From positions 1,277,379-1,341,378 of the forward strand of contig ML976656.1 of assembly GCA_010015655.1 (NCBI GenBank): a stretch of DNA of 64,000 nucleotides. The letters are read 5' to 3'. The position numbers and the translations under genes are program-made. This DNA is from Bimuria novae-zelandiae CBS 107.79. Its lineage: Eukaryota; Ascomycota; Dothideomycetes; Pleosporales; Didymosphaeriaceae. This document shows, in pieces, positions 1 to 12,078 of the stretch. The first letter of the stretch is position 1. Each line of letters starts with the position of its first letter. The notes under the pieces are model-generated. The model did not search any database. It was given only the letters and a program-made list of their open reading frames with translations, and was not told the origin of the DNA.

Positions 1-747
1 TTAGATCTATTTAAGAAAGCTACGGACGCTAATTCTATTATATATTATTTATTATAGTAAGAAAAGGAGCTATTAAAGGCGTATATTAACTAGATAATCC
101 TTTATAATTTAAGCTTCTTAATAGCAACGTTAGTAGCTAGTAAAAGCTTATTAATATAAAACTAAATAGATCTGCTGCACGCCCTACTATCTAGCGCTAC
201 TACACTTTCTAGATACGTAAAAAAAGGTATGGCGGAGAGGAAAGATAATATATAAAAGCTTTTACGCGCAGAGTAGAGTAAAATAAGTATAAGTTATAAT
301 ATAACGTACCTGGCAAGCGTGCTGATCAGGCAAGCGAGCTAATCACTCTGCCAAGACCACACCAAAATCAATACTCTACACGATAATATAGAACGCGCAT
401 AAACTATTATTAAAAATTATAGTAAGCTAATCTATTTAGAATCTAGTTTTACTTATTTCTTATGTGTGCGTAAGTTATACCTAGCCTTACTATAGCGCCT
501 ATAGCGTTATTAAGTAGACTTACCTTAATTAGTGCGCGCCCTTATCTTCGCCTTTTTTTATTACTACGCGCCCTAAACTCCTTTAAAGTAGTTAGTTACT
601 AGCCTTTTTTAATAATAAAAACTTTATCCTACTATAATTACTCTCTCTTATATAATTTTTTTTATATAGTAGCCTTATTAGTAGCCTAAAGCTTAGTAAT
701 TTATTTCCGCGCTAATACTAACTTATACGCTATTATTACTATACCTT

Positions 748-989
748 TGTTGATACGGCAATAGGCTGTTGGATCAAGACTTCGTTGCAACGATATGGTG
801 TTGATTTAATTCTTAATTGCAGATCTATTGTGGTGGGCTGTTGTAAGAAGTATTTATCGAGCGTGGTTTGTCCCCTGCTAGCCTAATTAGGACTAGCGCA
901 ACAAACCACAGGTAAACTACGCAATAAACTGTAGGCAAACTATATAGTAGTAAAAGCCGTAGCAGTGTTACGCAGGTTTGAAGCTAACA
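748..989 (-). repeat. 3' LTR of Copia element (742-6565 region)
   Basis: 242 bp, starting TGTTGATACGG and ending GCTAACA on the plus strand (TG...CA). It aligns without gaps to 6324-6565 with 19 differences, all C/T or G/A. The flanking pentamer ACCTT at 743-747 is the left target duplication. A weak purine-rich tract on the minus strand (reverse complement of about 996-1008) precedes it, as a polypurine tract should. Confidence 0.95.
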
Positions 990-3900
990 CTGGCTATCTT
1001 TTCTTTTATGCTATATGTGGCCAGTTTAGCCTAGAACGCTTAAATCTGTAATAAAACACAATCTGTAATAGTTGCTAGTTTTTTAACCAGACTAGCGCTG
1101 GTGCGCGTTCTCTTAGTGCCTATCTTACTGCTCCTTTTGTAGACTTACTACTTCTTACTATCGTAATTATACTCTAGGGTGTTAACTTTAGCACGATTAA
1201 CCCAGCCTTGCACGCGAAGCTTAAGCTAGTTATAGTTAATAAGATGCTCTATAGCTAAGTTAGAGCTAGCCTTAGTTATTAAGTTTGCTAGATTGTCACG
1301 TCTATTAATCTAGCGGATGTCTATGAGATTATTGCGCTTATAGGCCTTACGTAGAGCTATAATATTAATTATAAGGCGCTTCTCCTTAGTAGTGCCGAGC
1401 TTAATAAGGTAATTATATAAGGAGCGTGAGTTAGTGCACATGACAATAGAGACATTAGGGAGGTTAAGTTACTACATAATTATATTAATTATACTACTAA
1501 TTATAATTATAATGTCGACTCTATAGGCTATCGCGTAGATCTTAGATGCAAGGACGCTGCGAGTAACGCGCTTATACTTAATAGATAACTAGTAGATAAT
1601 ATTGCTAGTAAACTTAAAGTTACAATCGCTATCTTTAGTCTTATTACTAAGCGTGATTACGAAGCCTATTTATAATAATATATCCTTATTATTAGTAAAT
1701 AATACGTTAATAAAGGCGTATAGCTTTAAGTTGCTTAAGTCTAGTGGGATAAAGTTAAGGCCGCGAGTAATATTCTCCTTTTACTAGATAATGCGCTTAT
1801 TTAATCTAGCAATTTCTTCTTTTATAGGCTCACTCGCTTAGGCTGTGGCGGCGAGGTCGAAGCTCGCCTTAGGTTAACAGATTATCGTAATGTAAGCACC
1901 TCGAGCGCGCTGTTAAATGCATAATTACTTATTATTAGCTATTTTTAGCTTCTTATCTTACTTCTTCTAGCGCAGAGTAATAGCGCGATTATTATTATTA
2001 AGCTTAATAATATAGCTATTAAAGTTAATTTGCGTATCTAGTAAGAGAAACTGCTTAGGCTTGGCCTTAAAACGTAGCTCTTAGTCCTTAAGGTCTACAA
2101 AAGCTTTATTAGACAGACTAAGCGTGTCGTTAGTTTGCATGCCAACAATGCCAAAGCACTTACTACTAGCCTTACTAATAAGCAGGCATAGATTATAAGT
2201 AGATGTTATTATGTAGAGAGTCTTATTGTGGTGTTTATTATACGTTAACCACTAATAGGCACTTGCTTTAGCAATGCCGTACAGCGGCTTAATAATAACT
2301 ATAACTATGTTTATTAGATAACTTTCCTTAAGCTGGGCTGGTATGTCAGCCACAATAGTACGCTGGAGTGGATCATCCGATTGCGTATAGGCCTGAGTGA
2401 TGTCACGGAGCCAGAGGTACATGCCCAGCTTTAACAGTGATGGTGCTAGAGCGATAATCACACGCTGGCTTGCACGCTGGATAGTGGGAGACTATATTAA
2501 GACAAGCTTCTTGTCGTTATCAGCATATTCTTAGATAACAAGATAAGACTTCTTATACGGGCGATTAGTAGTCTTGCCCTTAACTTTATTAATAATACGT
2601 AACTTAAAGATGCGGACCTTATTATAACAGTAAGGACTATACTTCTTAAAGCGAAAGACACCTTATGTTATAAAGGCGTTAATCTCTACCTTTATAGATA
2701 CTTTAAATAGTTACCCTAGTATTATAATCTTACTAACTACTCGTAGCTTCTTAGCTAGGATAAAATTATCACGCTTACGTTAATTAAGGTTAACTATAGT
2801 AGTTATAACTTTATTAGGTTTTAGCTTGTTCCTTAAGCCTTTTAGCCTACCGCGCTTACGCTTGGGCGCGGGCTCCTCTATAATAGAAGTAAAATTATTG
2901 TTAGAGCCACTATTGTCCTTGTCCTCTGCGGGAGGGGTAATAATAGTTATATCGTCTGCATGATACGGGCGCACTACGGTAATGCGGAAGGTAACTTATT
3001 TATTATTAATTTTAATAACTACGGATTACTTATTAACGTGGAGGGCGATTATCTAATGCGGGCTAGACTATTTATAGTTCTTTTACTAGACCTTAACGCT
3101 GCTTAGGATAAGTAATAGTAAGATATTAGTTACGTTAGGACTATTACAAGTTGCAAGAGCCTTATTAACTTAGCGCTTTGCCTTAATCTTACGCACTTTA
3201 GCTATTGCTTTACGCACTGCAGCGCCGCGGGCGGTAATAGATAGCAATAGTAGTGATTTCTTTAATAAGCGAGGATATGCTCCAAAGACAAGAAGAGTTA
3301 AGACAAGTCCGTTAGGACCTGCGGTGTCATTAACAGCCTTAACAGCCATCTGCAAGATATGTTCAGGAGCGATTATACGTCTAACGTTTACAGAAATTAC
3401 CCTATAAGCACGGCGGATAGGAGTATAATAGCGCTTAACCTTACTAATTAAATAATATGCCTCTACCGGGACTTCCTTAACCTTAATTATAAGTAACGTA
3501 GCGTTATTAATAAACTTATTAGTAATAAAGTTCTTGCCAGCATCTGTCTTAATAACGTTAGAAGGACTAACGTACATGTTAATCTATATAGCGCGAAGGA
3601 GATCCTAAGTAGTGTTTGCCTAGATATTTAGCATAAATTAAGTAGCTTAAAAAGCTATAGCTTTATTAACTGCGTGGAGCACTGGTTTCTAATTAATATA
3701 CATTATATTAATAATAACGCATAAGTTAAAGTCCATGTTATTATGGATAGTAAAGCGGAAACGGCCAGGTGCTTTACTGTGGATTTAACACTAGTAATAG
3801 TACTTATTAATGCGATTAATAATGTCCTTATTAATATCTTTATAGCCTGCTTTGCTGAGGATCTTGTGCAGTCGTCTAGTAGCAGGATGGCTAAAGCGTC

Positions 3901-6323
3901 GGTAAAGCTAGCGCAGCTTAGTCTTAGTTAAATAGTAGATAATGGTCTTTTGTTTATTAAGCAGGAGCCATGGATGTCCCCATTTACGGACAATTAGGAA
4001 TTCTTTGCCACCTTAAACGAGCATATTGTTAATGTTGTTAAAGAAGATACCATGATAATCTATATCATTTAAGCAGAGCAGAAATAGTGTGTTAGTTAGC
4101 ATTACTATAAAGGTGATTATACTAAATAGCGTGCTGATATTAACGTCGCTAAGGGAGAAATACTTTAGATTATCTCTAAATTAGATTTAATAACGTCCTG
4201 CGGTAGACTTATTAATAACTATAGATAGTTAGATAAGCTACAGCGCCTTTACTTGTGTCTTACTAGTAGTTAAGACACTAGCTACACTAGTGTTAGGCAT
4301 AATACCTTAAAAGATATCTACGCCGTAGCGTGAATTAAATAAGAAGAGTTAAGCATCTTTATTTACTTTACTAGAGATATAAGGATTATCGCCTGTAATT
4401 ATATAAAGTGCGGCAGCGTTATTAAGGCTAGAGACAATAGCGTCGCTGTTAACCTTGCTATAGGATGCAGTTAAGTAGACTTAGTTAGTAAAATATACTT
4501 TAATATTATTATTACTAGCATTATTATCGCTGCCGTCGCTGTCTTTAAGCTCTATACCTTTATAGCTAGCGAGAAACACTTTATAGCTCGGGGCATTAGG
4601 ATTATCTTAAGCGTATTAGTTATAGCGTTAGCGATGCTCTATGCGCTCCTTCTTTAAGTATTAAGTTAACTAGCACTTAGGCTACTTATAGATAAAGTAT
4701 GTCTTATTACGGCGATTGCTTAAGTAGTTTAACTAATAATTATTATTATTAAATTAATTGCCGCGCGATCCGTCTTAACCTTAATAGCGGTGGCTATAGT
4801 AGTTATTATCTAATAATCCTGTAGCTTATTAATTATTGCGGATGTAGTGGCGATTGGTGTAATACTGCTTATCTGCATCTCGTGATAGAAACTGGCTATT
4901 AGGATAATAGCTTAACCACATGCTAACTGCGTTGCGGAGATCTATAGCGACACCTTTAAATGTGATCGCTAGTTTTAAGCAAGCTATAGTAGTTACTTTA
5001 ATGCTATAATATACGCTAAGGAGCTATTACGCAAGCAAATACTAATTATAGCTCTTACCCTAGTCTTGTAATAGTGCCTAATAGAGCATATTTATTTTAC
5101 TAATAACTATTTTAAGACACTCTATAGGGTCTTTCTTAGGGTTAGCAGTTATAACGCTCTTAAGCGTAGTGCTATGCTACTCCTAAAGGTATATCTAGTA
5201 AGCTTGTGTAGTGTTAAAGTACGTGCGTAGCTTGTTAAGCATTATATTATAAGTAAGCGTAAGCGCCTAGGGAGTAATGTAATTATAGTAATACTAAAGC
5301 GCTTAGCTAGTAAGTATAACAGAGAGTGCTATTTTGTACTACTTATTCTTATTAATCCTAACCTTAGTATAGAGGTCGTAAAACACCTTGATCTTCGTCT
5401 TAAAGATGTTATATTTATTACCTGAATACTTTTGCTCCGGCGTGTATAACTTAGCGAGGTTAGTAAGCAAATAAGAGTTGTTCTGTATAGGCGTAAATCT
5501 AGGTTATAATAATAATAATAATTCTCCACCTAGCGGAGCTCGCTGCTGCCGCTATTATTCTTTATTATCTGCGATCTAGTGGCACTTAAAGCCTTCGTAG
5601 AGCCTTATAAGCTTAAGATGCTTGGCGGGCCATTTTAGGACAGCGGTTAATATAAGGAGTTCTGCGAATTAGTTAGGGAGATTATTACTATTACCTTGCT
5701 TAATATAGATGCCTTACTAGCGGAGGAGCTCTTTAAGTGCTTTTTAGATGCGCTTGTTAATGCTATTAAAGAGATTACGGGTAAAATTCTTAAAATGCTC
5801 CTTAAACTTAAGTAGTAAAAATAGGTTAAATATGTTATCTTCTTCTACCTGTATTATCTAGTTAATAACTATAGTGTTAAGTTTATCTGTATTAATAGTA
5901 GCGTTGGCGATGTTAAAATCTTAGTTAGCGTACTAGTCCTTGTAAATTATCTTATCTAGGTACCACGAGCGATCCTTTATTTAGGTGTACTTTATAATAG
6001 CGTTTTAGATATAGGCCTGTAATTAGTGTAATTTAATAAGAGTTAGCGTGGTTGACGCAAATCTCCTTCCAAACTGAGCCTTGGTAGGGACAATCCAGGC
6101 GGAGAGATCCTTTAAATACGAGGCGCCGCTGATCCTGATACAGGATAGCAGTGAGCTTGTCGTACCTGTACTTCGCACTAGCGATGCTGTATCCTGGGCC
6201 TTGGTAGGGGAGGAGGCATGCGCTAACCGCTTCTATCGCCAGAATACTCAGCCTGAAACGTGCGCTGAGATTCCCTGTACACAGTATATCTTGCCAATCT
6301 GTGGTGTAGCAACCACTGATCAG

Positions 6324-6565
6324 TGTTGATACGGTAATAGGCTGTTGGATCAAGACTTTGTTGCAACGATGTGGTGTTGATTTAATTTTTAATTGCAGAT
6401 CTATTGTGGTGGGCTATTGTGAGAAGTATTTATCGAGCGTGGTTTGTCCCTTACTAGCCTAATTAGGACTAGCGTAATAAACTACAGGCAAACTGCGCAA
6501 TAAACTATAGGCAAACTATATGGCAGTAAAAGCCGTAGCAGTGTTGCGCAGGTTTGAAGCCAATA
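6324..6565 (-). repeat. 5' LTR of the same Copia element
   Basis: 242 bp, ungapped match to 748-989. The terminal CA is changed to TA here, itself a RIP-type transition. The ACCTT target duplication follows at 6566-6570. Confidence 0.95.
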
Positions 6566-9009
6566 ACCTTTTACTATTTTTTAAAGGCGTTAACTATACT
6601 TATTAGAGAACTATTTAGGTGCCTTTAAATTTTCTCCTTTACTAATATTAATTATAATCCTAATTCTAGTATATTACTTAGTATTTATAACTATCCTATA
6701 TTATTATATATAGTATAAGGTGAAGGCGTACGCAAGTAGACGTTAAGTTTTAATATTATTACTTTTAAGTAAAAAATAAAACTAAATTAACGCCTTTAAA
6801 ATTTATAAAAATATTCTCTTTTATAATTACTACCTTAAAAGTAGTAATAAAGTATAAGAGGAACTTAATTTTAGTAATATACGTAATATATTTACGTATT
6901 AATTTCTTAGCTAAGCGCCTATACGCCTTCTTTAATAGCGCGAAACACCTTATGTCTAGAGGCTATAGGAGGTCCAACAAATACGCAGGCATATAAAGAG
7001 TAATAATTTTATTTTCCTTATAATAGTTCTAAAATTTAAGTAAAGTATAGCTCTTATAACTATTAATAATAAGTAAATATACTATACTAATAGTATACTA
7101 TTTTATATACTTATTAAAGTGCTTTAATTATTATAGACTAAGCGTATTTATTGCCTAGCTATTTTTAGAGACTATAAAAACCTAACTATAAGGTAGGTCC
7201 TTTTTCTTATACTAGATAGAGAGGTAGTGCTTGCCTTAAAAGATAAAGAAGGGTAGAATCGCCTACCCTATTACGTTAATACCATTAATAATTATAGTCT
7301 ATTTATAATTACTATATTGTACGCTTTTTAGCCGTCTTTAGCGCTTAGAGCCCATAATAATTACTTTAGTTAGTATTATACCTATTATAAAGCTAGTTTT
7401 ATTAAAGTTATAAATATCCTTATCTAGGATACTATGCTTAGCTTTAGTATTTTTTACGAGTGAAAACTAGCCCTATATAATGTTAGGATCCTTACAGAGG
7501 GCTCTTTTATAGTTATACTTTTAATTAAACTTTATTATAAGCTCTACATAACGCATAATAAAGTTTATAGCCTACTTTTAGCTAACTAGTCCTTAGTTAC
7601 GCTGAGCCTGTAAAAAAAAATAGCTTTATCTACTACTATAATAAGCTAGGATGAAAATTCTCCCGCGTTTAGGTTAAGTAAATTTTAAATAAGTACTTAC
7701 TCCTCTATTAAAAGGAGTTTTCTTAAGTTAAGGATATAATTAGGTTAAAAAGCAATGCCAGCACGTCTTATATGTGATGTCGAAAGAAGAGTGTTAAGGC
7801 AATCGTTGTTTTAATTAAGAAGCTACTCTATAGAGCTATATACTATAGATCACGTGGATCATGTGCACGGACCGCACGCACGCGGGTGGCCCAAGCTTCT
7901 ATACTAAACCGTCACATTATACTTAGTATACTTTAAAAATATTATAAATAGCTATAGCGCGTTGCTAGCTTTGTATTAGGTCTTATTTAATAGCCTAAAT
8001 TATAAGCTATATACGAGCTTTTTTTAATTACTATAATTAATAAGGTGGTTAAGACAATGCGTTGTACTATAGGTGATAGTATGTTTTAGTAGGGCCTTGG
8101 CAGAGTGATTAGCTCGCTTGTCTAACTAGCTCGCTTGCCAGATACGTTATAGACGTTATTAAATAATATTAACTTTCTTAAAGTTATTACCTACTGTATT
8201 AGTAAGTCCTAATTCTACTAGTGCTAACTAAAATAACTATTATTTTAGCAAGACTTTAAGATTCTTAGTATTACTAATATTAAATATTTAGACGCTAACC
8301 TATATTAATAAAACTTACTTATTACCTTTCGCGCCTTTTTTTATAACTATATAAGTCCTACACAGGCTTTTATTATCCTTTAAATTACTTATAACTTTAG
8401 ATTTAAGTAAATTTTATTATTATTTAATAGCTAATAACGCAGGTAATAATATTAAGACTTTTTAGCTAGTATTAATAACTTTACCTATAATAGTCTTTAC
8501 GTTAATAAATAACACTAAATTTAATATACTAGGCATATAATTAATCTAATTATAACGGCTTTTATATATAGACGTAGCCTTAGTAAATTTAAGCTTGAAT
8601 TATTAAAAGCTTCGTCTATAAAATAATATAAGTTATACTAAAGCAAGGACGTTATTAGTAGGCTATATAACTGTATTAACTTTATTTACGTATTATATAA
8701 ACGTTAGTGCCTATTTATAAAAATATAAAAAAAAATTACTAAATAAGGAATACCTCTTTAAGTATAGCATACTTAATTTTAGTTAGAGATAGTAGTATTA
8801 AATAGCATAGTACTTATTATATATTATTATCCTACTTAGAGCTTAAGAAGCTAATTTAATTATATATTAAGTATTTATATAATAACTTTACTACTAATAA
8901 TAATACTCATAATTCTTAGAGTAATGGACTATTAAATAATAACTAGGCTAAAGTTTAGCTTATTTATAACGTTTTTCAAGTTTTCTATAAGAACTATAGA
9001 TTACTTGAG

Positions 9010-9771
9010 GGCAACACTGGCGGCAGCGGTTTCGGCAGCTTCTGGCAGACGCTTGTTAACTTACAAGAAATCTACGAATTTCTTACCGACGAGGTAACAA
9101 CGTACGCTAGGTATACTAAGTTATCCTACCTATAAAATAGTGTCTCTTTCGCAAAGGAGAAGCTTGACTCGTACTTTAGGCGCCTAGTTATAGATCTAGA
9201 TCTATTATTATACTGCGTAGTAATAGCTCTTTACCTAATGCTACGCCTGCGCTGGTTTTAGACCTACTAGAGTTATTTCCTATAGTAGTGTAAAAAGGCA
9301 GAGAGATTGCTTAAAAAGGTCTAGTTAAAATACCTAGACGCAGAGACCCAGCAAGAGGATAGCGAGGATGAGTTCTCCCACAGAGGTGACAGCACCCGCA
9401 AGATCCCTGGCGCCTACAGAAGTGGCGGTCGCCGCCAGCGTACAATGTGGGTAGACCCGATGCTGCTCACCGGCAAGAAGTTGCATAAGCGTATGAAACA
9501 GAGCTCGCAGCTGCAGGAGTACATTGACGCGATTGACGATGACCTGAATGTCGCGAAAGTAGACCAGCGTCTATCAGATTTACTATGGGATCCGCACCGC
9601 TGGTGGACAGAGACAGGTCAAAAACGCTACCCAGTTGTCTTCAAGATGGCGATGGATCACCTCTCTGTGCCAGCAACGTCGTGCAACTGCGAGCGCTATT
9701 TCTCCTCTGCTAAACGTATAGTTACATGCGATTGCAATTCACTATTAGTAAAGAAAATAGAGACCTGTTAG
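9010..9771 (+). pseudogene. hAT transposase C-terminal half with hATC dimerisation domain
   Basis: From about 9013 the plus strand reads continuously as a hAT transposase C-terminal half with only a few in-frame stops (for example TAA at about 9139). The last part, 9445-9771, is open for 108 codons. The hATC signature is visible: WWTETGQKRYP, then MAMDHLSVPATS, then CERYFSSAKR. In intact hAT transposases this domain mediates dimerisation next to the catalytic core. Its GC content is clearly higher than the RIP-degraded sequence on both sides. The upstream stops and the nested insertion show that no full transposase is made. Confidence 0.85.
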
Positions 9772-9899
9772 CTATAAAAAAAATTAGCTAAGGATGTCGC
9801 GGAGCAAAAGGCTAACCTCTTGCTCCTGTTGGAGTAGAATGTACTTAACCGTCACAAAGGAGAGACGCTATCCTAAGTTATCTTAAAAACCTAACTACC

Positions 9900-10848
9900 T
9901 ATATTAATAGGAAGGTTAATTTTATAAAGGTAGTTACTAAGAATACTAATAATATTAATAATAATAACTTTAATACTAGCCCCTTTCTTAATTAGGAAAT
10001 TTGTATACTATCACTACCTATAGAAGCTTTAATTCACCTATTACAGTTCATCTCCCGTACCGTACGAGCTCTGCCGTCGTAAAGTACATACAGTACTCGC
10101 TCACAAACGTAACGTAACCGTAGCGGCCCTACTCAGGCCGTATTACTTACTGTTGGAAGCGCTGGAATCAATACGTTGTTAGGAATTCCGGAAAGCCATG
10201 TATGATATAGCAGAGAGACGCGACGAAAGCTCTATGCGCGGTGAGGAAAGTCTGGGAGCCAGATGAAGTGCTACCTCTCCAACTATAACGACCACGACCC
10301 GGGATGATCCACAAGTAAAACCACGAAAAACTGGGTATGGTGCAAGGAAACGCGACGAAACTTTCAATGACGAACAGGAAGCAAGAAGTGTGGTCAACCC
10401 GTACCCAAAATTTGCAACTGTTCCGATCAACAAGTTGGGCTCGAGGCCGGGCGAGACGTGTATAACGAGTACAGAAGCGATAGAGACGTCTACGACGGAT
10501 GGTCACTGGGGACGCCGGAACGGATTCTGGTCGCAACGGCAAATGCGGCAAGGAAACAAGTTGTTGTACCGAACTACTGGGAGAGATTTAAAAGATGGGT
10601 GTATAGTAGTAGTGTGGATGCGTCGCCTACCAAAACAACATCATCGACCGCCCCAGCGCTGACCCTATCGATCAATCCTCCGCTGCCTACCACTGGCTCG
10701 ACATCTGCTCCAGCCACAGGCGTGATACATTAGGTACGTTTCAGTACGTATTTGACGCGGTGATCACTTCAAAGGATACGGGGAGGGTGATGGCGACGTA
10801 GATGTAGACGAGGGATGATGGGGTTGTTGCTCAGACTGCGGCAACGCA
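9900..10848. other. Transition from repeat to moderate-GC DNA; weak coding remnant
   Basis: AT-rich debris ends near 10030 and moderate-GC sequence begins. Two overlapping plus-strand frames (10390-10662 and 10458-10733) look somewhat protein-like. The second has an acidic/aromatic stretch (YNEYRSDRDVYDGWSLGTPE) and then a Thr/Ser/Pro-rich tail. I see no convincing start, splice pattern or known domain. It could be a decayed gene end or a chance open frame. Confidence 0.3.
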
Positions 10849-10974
10849 GGGTAGGTAAGACAGGGTAGGTAAGACAGGGTAGGTAAGACAGGGTAGGTAA
10901 GACAGGGTAGGTAAGACAGGGTAGGTAAGACAGGGTAGGTAAGACAGGGTAGGTAAGACAGGGTAGTTAAGACA
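10849..10974. repeat. Minisatellite, 9 tandem copies of a 14-bp unit
   Basis: Nine head-to-tail copies of GGGTAGGTAAGACA start at 10849, 10863 and so on to 10961. Eight are identical and the ninth has one change (GGGTAGTTAAGACA). Because 14 is not a multiple of 3, translation gives a 14-residue repeat on the minus strand. That open frame is a by-product of the repeat. Confidence 0.97.
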
Positions 10975-11397
10975 AGCAGTGGGTTGATCTCTTTTGTCCA
11001 TGTTGTGGGTATTTCTGAATTTATTGCATGCGTGTAGCTTGCTTCTTCTCTTGCATGTGGGATTCATTTCTCGTTGATACTGATCATGACAAGGTATCTT
11101 ACAGTTACTGTACATTGCTAAAAGGGCTTTCAATCTCGCTCCAGATACGCAGGAGCTCGTAGCAGCAAGCGCCATACTTTGCTGCTTGATCTGACCGTCA
11201 ATCGTGGATTCAGACTAGAAAGTACTCCAGAACTCCCGCGTCGCAGAGATCCCACTCGAACACGACTTTTACGCCAAATTTTTCCGCTTCGACTCCCTTT
11301 CACATCCATCCCATCATCACCACATCCAACCCTCCCTACAACCGTCAGCCCACTTCTGTGAACCAGCTATGCATACTCACCTCACAATCCGGGGCAC

Positions 11398-11622
11398 CTA
11401 CAAATACGTCCTTCCCGCAGGTGTCAAATCCCGCTCCCGCTTCAGTTGTTTCCCATGCTCAAGCAGCTCTTGTGAATTCGTCTTCTCCGCGCCGTTTCTG
11501 CGAAGGGCATACGAGTACCATGTCTTGAAAGACTGCTTCTGGGACGATGTGGGATAGCGGATGCCTTTGGCACGGTGGGCTTGTAGGATCATCATTTCGA
11601 GGGAGCGTGTTTGGGCAGGCAT
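11398..11622 (-). CDS. Possible small hypothetical protein (74 aa)
   Basis: A minus-strand frame from ATG at 11622 to TAG at 11398 encodes a basic, mostly helical-looking 74-residue peptide starting MPAQTRSLEMMILQAH. It lies in non-repetitive, moderate-GC DNA. No domain, signal peptide or membrane segment is recognised. A neighbouring minus-strand frame lies about 100 bases upstream (11723-12049), so the two could be exons or remnants of one gene. Chance cannot be excluded. Confidence 0.25.
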   Translation of the reverse strand: MPAQTRSLEMMILQAHRAKGIRYPTSSQKQSFKTWYSYALRRNGAEKTNSQELLEHGKQLKRERDLTPAGRTYL

Positions 11623-11722
11623 GGCTGTTGTGTGCGACCCGAGACTTTTAGAAGCAATTGACTATGGGTAGGCTGACCCGAAGCTGTTCAACAAGTTGAA
11701 AGGGTGTGTTTGAGATGGAGGA

Positions 11723-12049
11723 TTATGTGTGATGATGAGGATTCTTGTATCTTATGCAAAACTTAGCGATGAATTGCAACGGGTTTTCAAGGATCAAGCA
11801 GGAGGGTATAAAACTGCAACTGAGATTCAGACTCGTCTGCCTATTTATGATCGGACCACCACCGTTTGGCTTTATCTCGGCTCTCCGCAGTTCATGGTAC
11901 ACCAAATCCATGCGCACGCGATCCTCAGCTGACGGTTGCGAAGCCGTTCTGATCCTATTCGCTAGGCACCTTACTTCGTGCTTGAGATGAAGACGTGCGA
12001 TAGGGTATTCCAAGATATCGTCGTAGTGGTGTCGAATCAGGAGGCGCAT
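11723..12049 (-). CDS. Possible hypothetical protein or exon (up to 108 aa)
   Basis: A minus-strand frame starts at ATG 12049 (MRLLIRHHYDDILEYPIARL). Its first 70 or so codons look coding: charged, amphipathic, with C/G at many third positions. The end, past a Gly-rich NGGGPIINRQ, looks like read-through into noncoding DNA. The start of the frame lies 30 bases from the 26-bp palindrome at 12079. No family is recognised. Confidence 0.27.
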   Translation of the reverse strand: MRLLIRHHYDDILEYPIARLHLKHEVRCLANRIRTASQPSAEDRVRMDLVYHELRRAEIKPNGGGPIINRQTSLNLSCSFIPSCLILENPLQFIAKFCIRYKNPHHHT

Positions 12050-12078
12050 GCGACGGGATGCTAGGAAGTGTGGGGTTG

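Larger units (their letters stand above)
748..6565 (-). mobile_element. Complete Copia (Ty1) LTR retrotransposon, RIP-degraded, minus strand
   Basis: Two 242-bp LTRs (748-989 and 6324-6565) bound a 5818-bp element flanked by the 5-bp duplication ACCTT (743-747 and 6566-6570). Minus-strand domains run in Copia order. A zinc-knuckle-like Gag segment lies near 4680-4740. The integrase core is at 3577-3170 (DAGKNF, then VPVEA, then MAVKAVNDT and GPNGL). Reverse transcriptase is at 2461-2252 (RDITQAYTQS, then PLYGIAKAS). RNase H debris lies toward the 3' LTR. Reading frames carry many stops, so no product is expected. The leader at 6033-6323 is distinctly less degraded and is open as a 106-codon minus-strand frame starting in the LTR. 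Confidence 0.95.
304..8147 (-). mobile_element. Fot1/pogo-type DNA transposon (inactive), nested in hAT and carrying a nested Copia element
   Basis: Imperfect terminal inverted repeats of about 53 bp begin ACGTA(C/T)CTGGCAAGCG at 304 and, in reverse complement, at 8147. They contain a subterminal repeat of GGCAAGCG. A TA duplication flanks the element at 302-303 and 8148-8149. Removing the Copia insertion with its 5-bp duplication leaves about 2.02 kb, normal for Fot1-like elements. The minus strand of 7100-7460 reads as the Fot1 DDE transposase core: IYNFNKTSFIIGI, then GSKR, then INGINVIG, a WY-type segment and VSKNS. There are many in-frame TAG/TAA codons. The transposase is therefore dead. 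Classification rests on inverted repeats, TA target, length and the decayed motif order. Confidence 0.9.
1..9900 (+). mobile_element. hAT-family DNA transposon, decayed, left end outside window, split by a nested Fot1 element
   Basis: Reading through stops, bases 1-303 (plus strand) give a hAT transposase N-terminal stretch including TTLSRYVKKGMAERKDNI. The reading resumes after 8149 with a GHI-type hAT core (RHIINLIITAFIYRRSL, about 8520-8590) and ends with an hATC dimerisation domain at 9445-9771. The two halves are separated exactly by the TA-flanked element 304-8147, so this was one gene before insertion. Stops are nearly all TAG/TAA, as expected from C-to-T change. Downstream coding similarity fades near 9890. 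I could not define terminal inverted repeats or an 8-bp target duplication because the left end lies outside the window. The exact right boundary is uncertain within about 9890-10030. Confidence 0.82.

Noticed and set aside
10831..11175. 114-codon minus-strand frame with repeated LPTLSYLPCLTYPV
   Set aside because: It is the translation of the 14-bp minisatellite.
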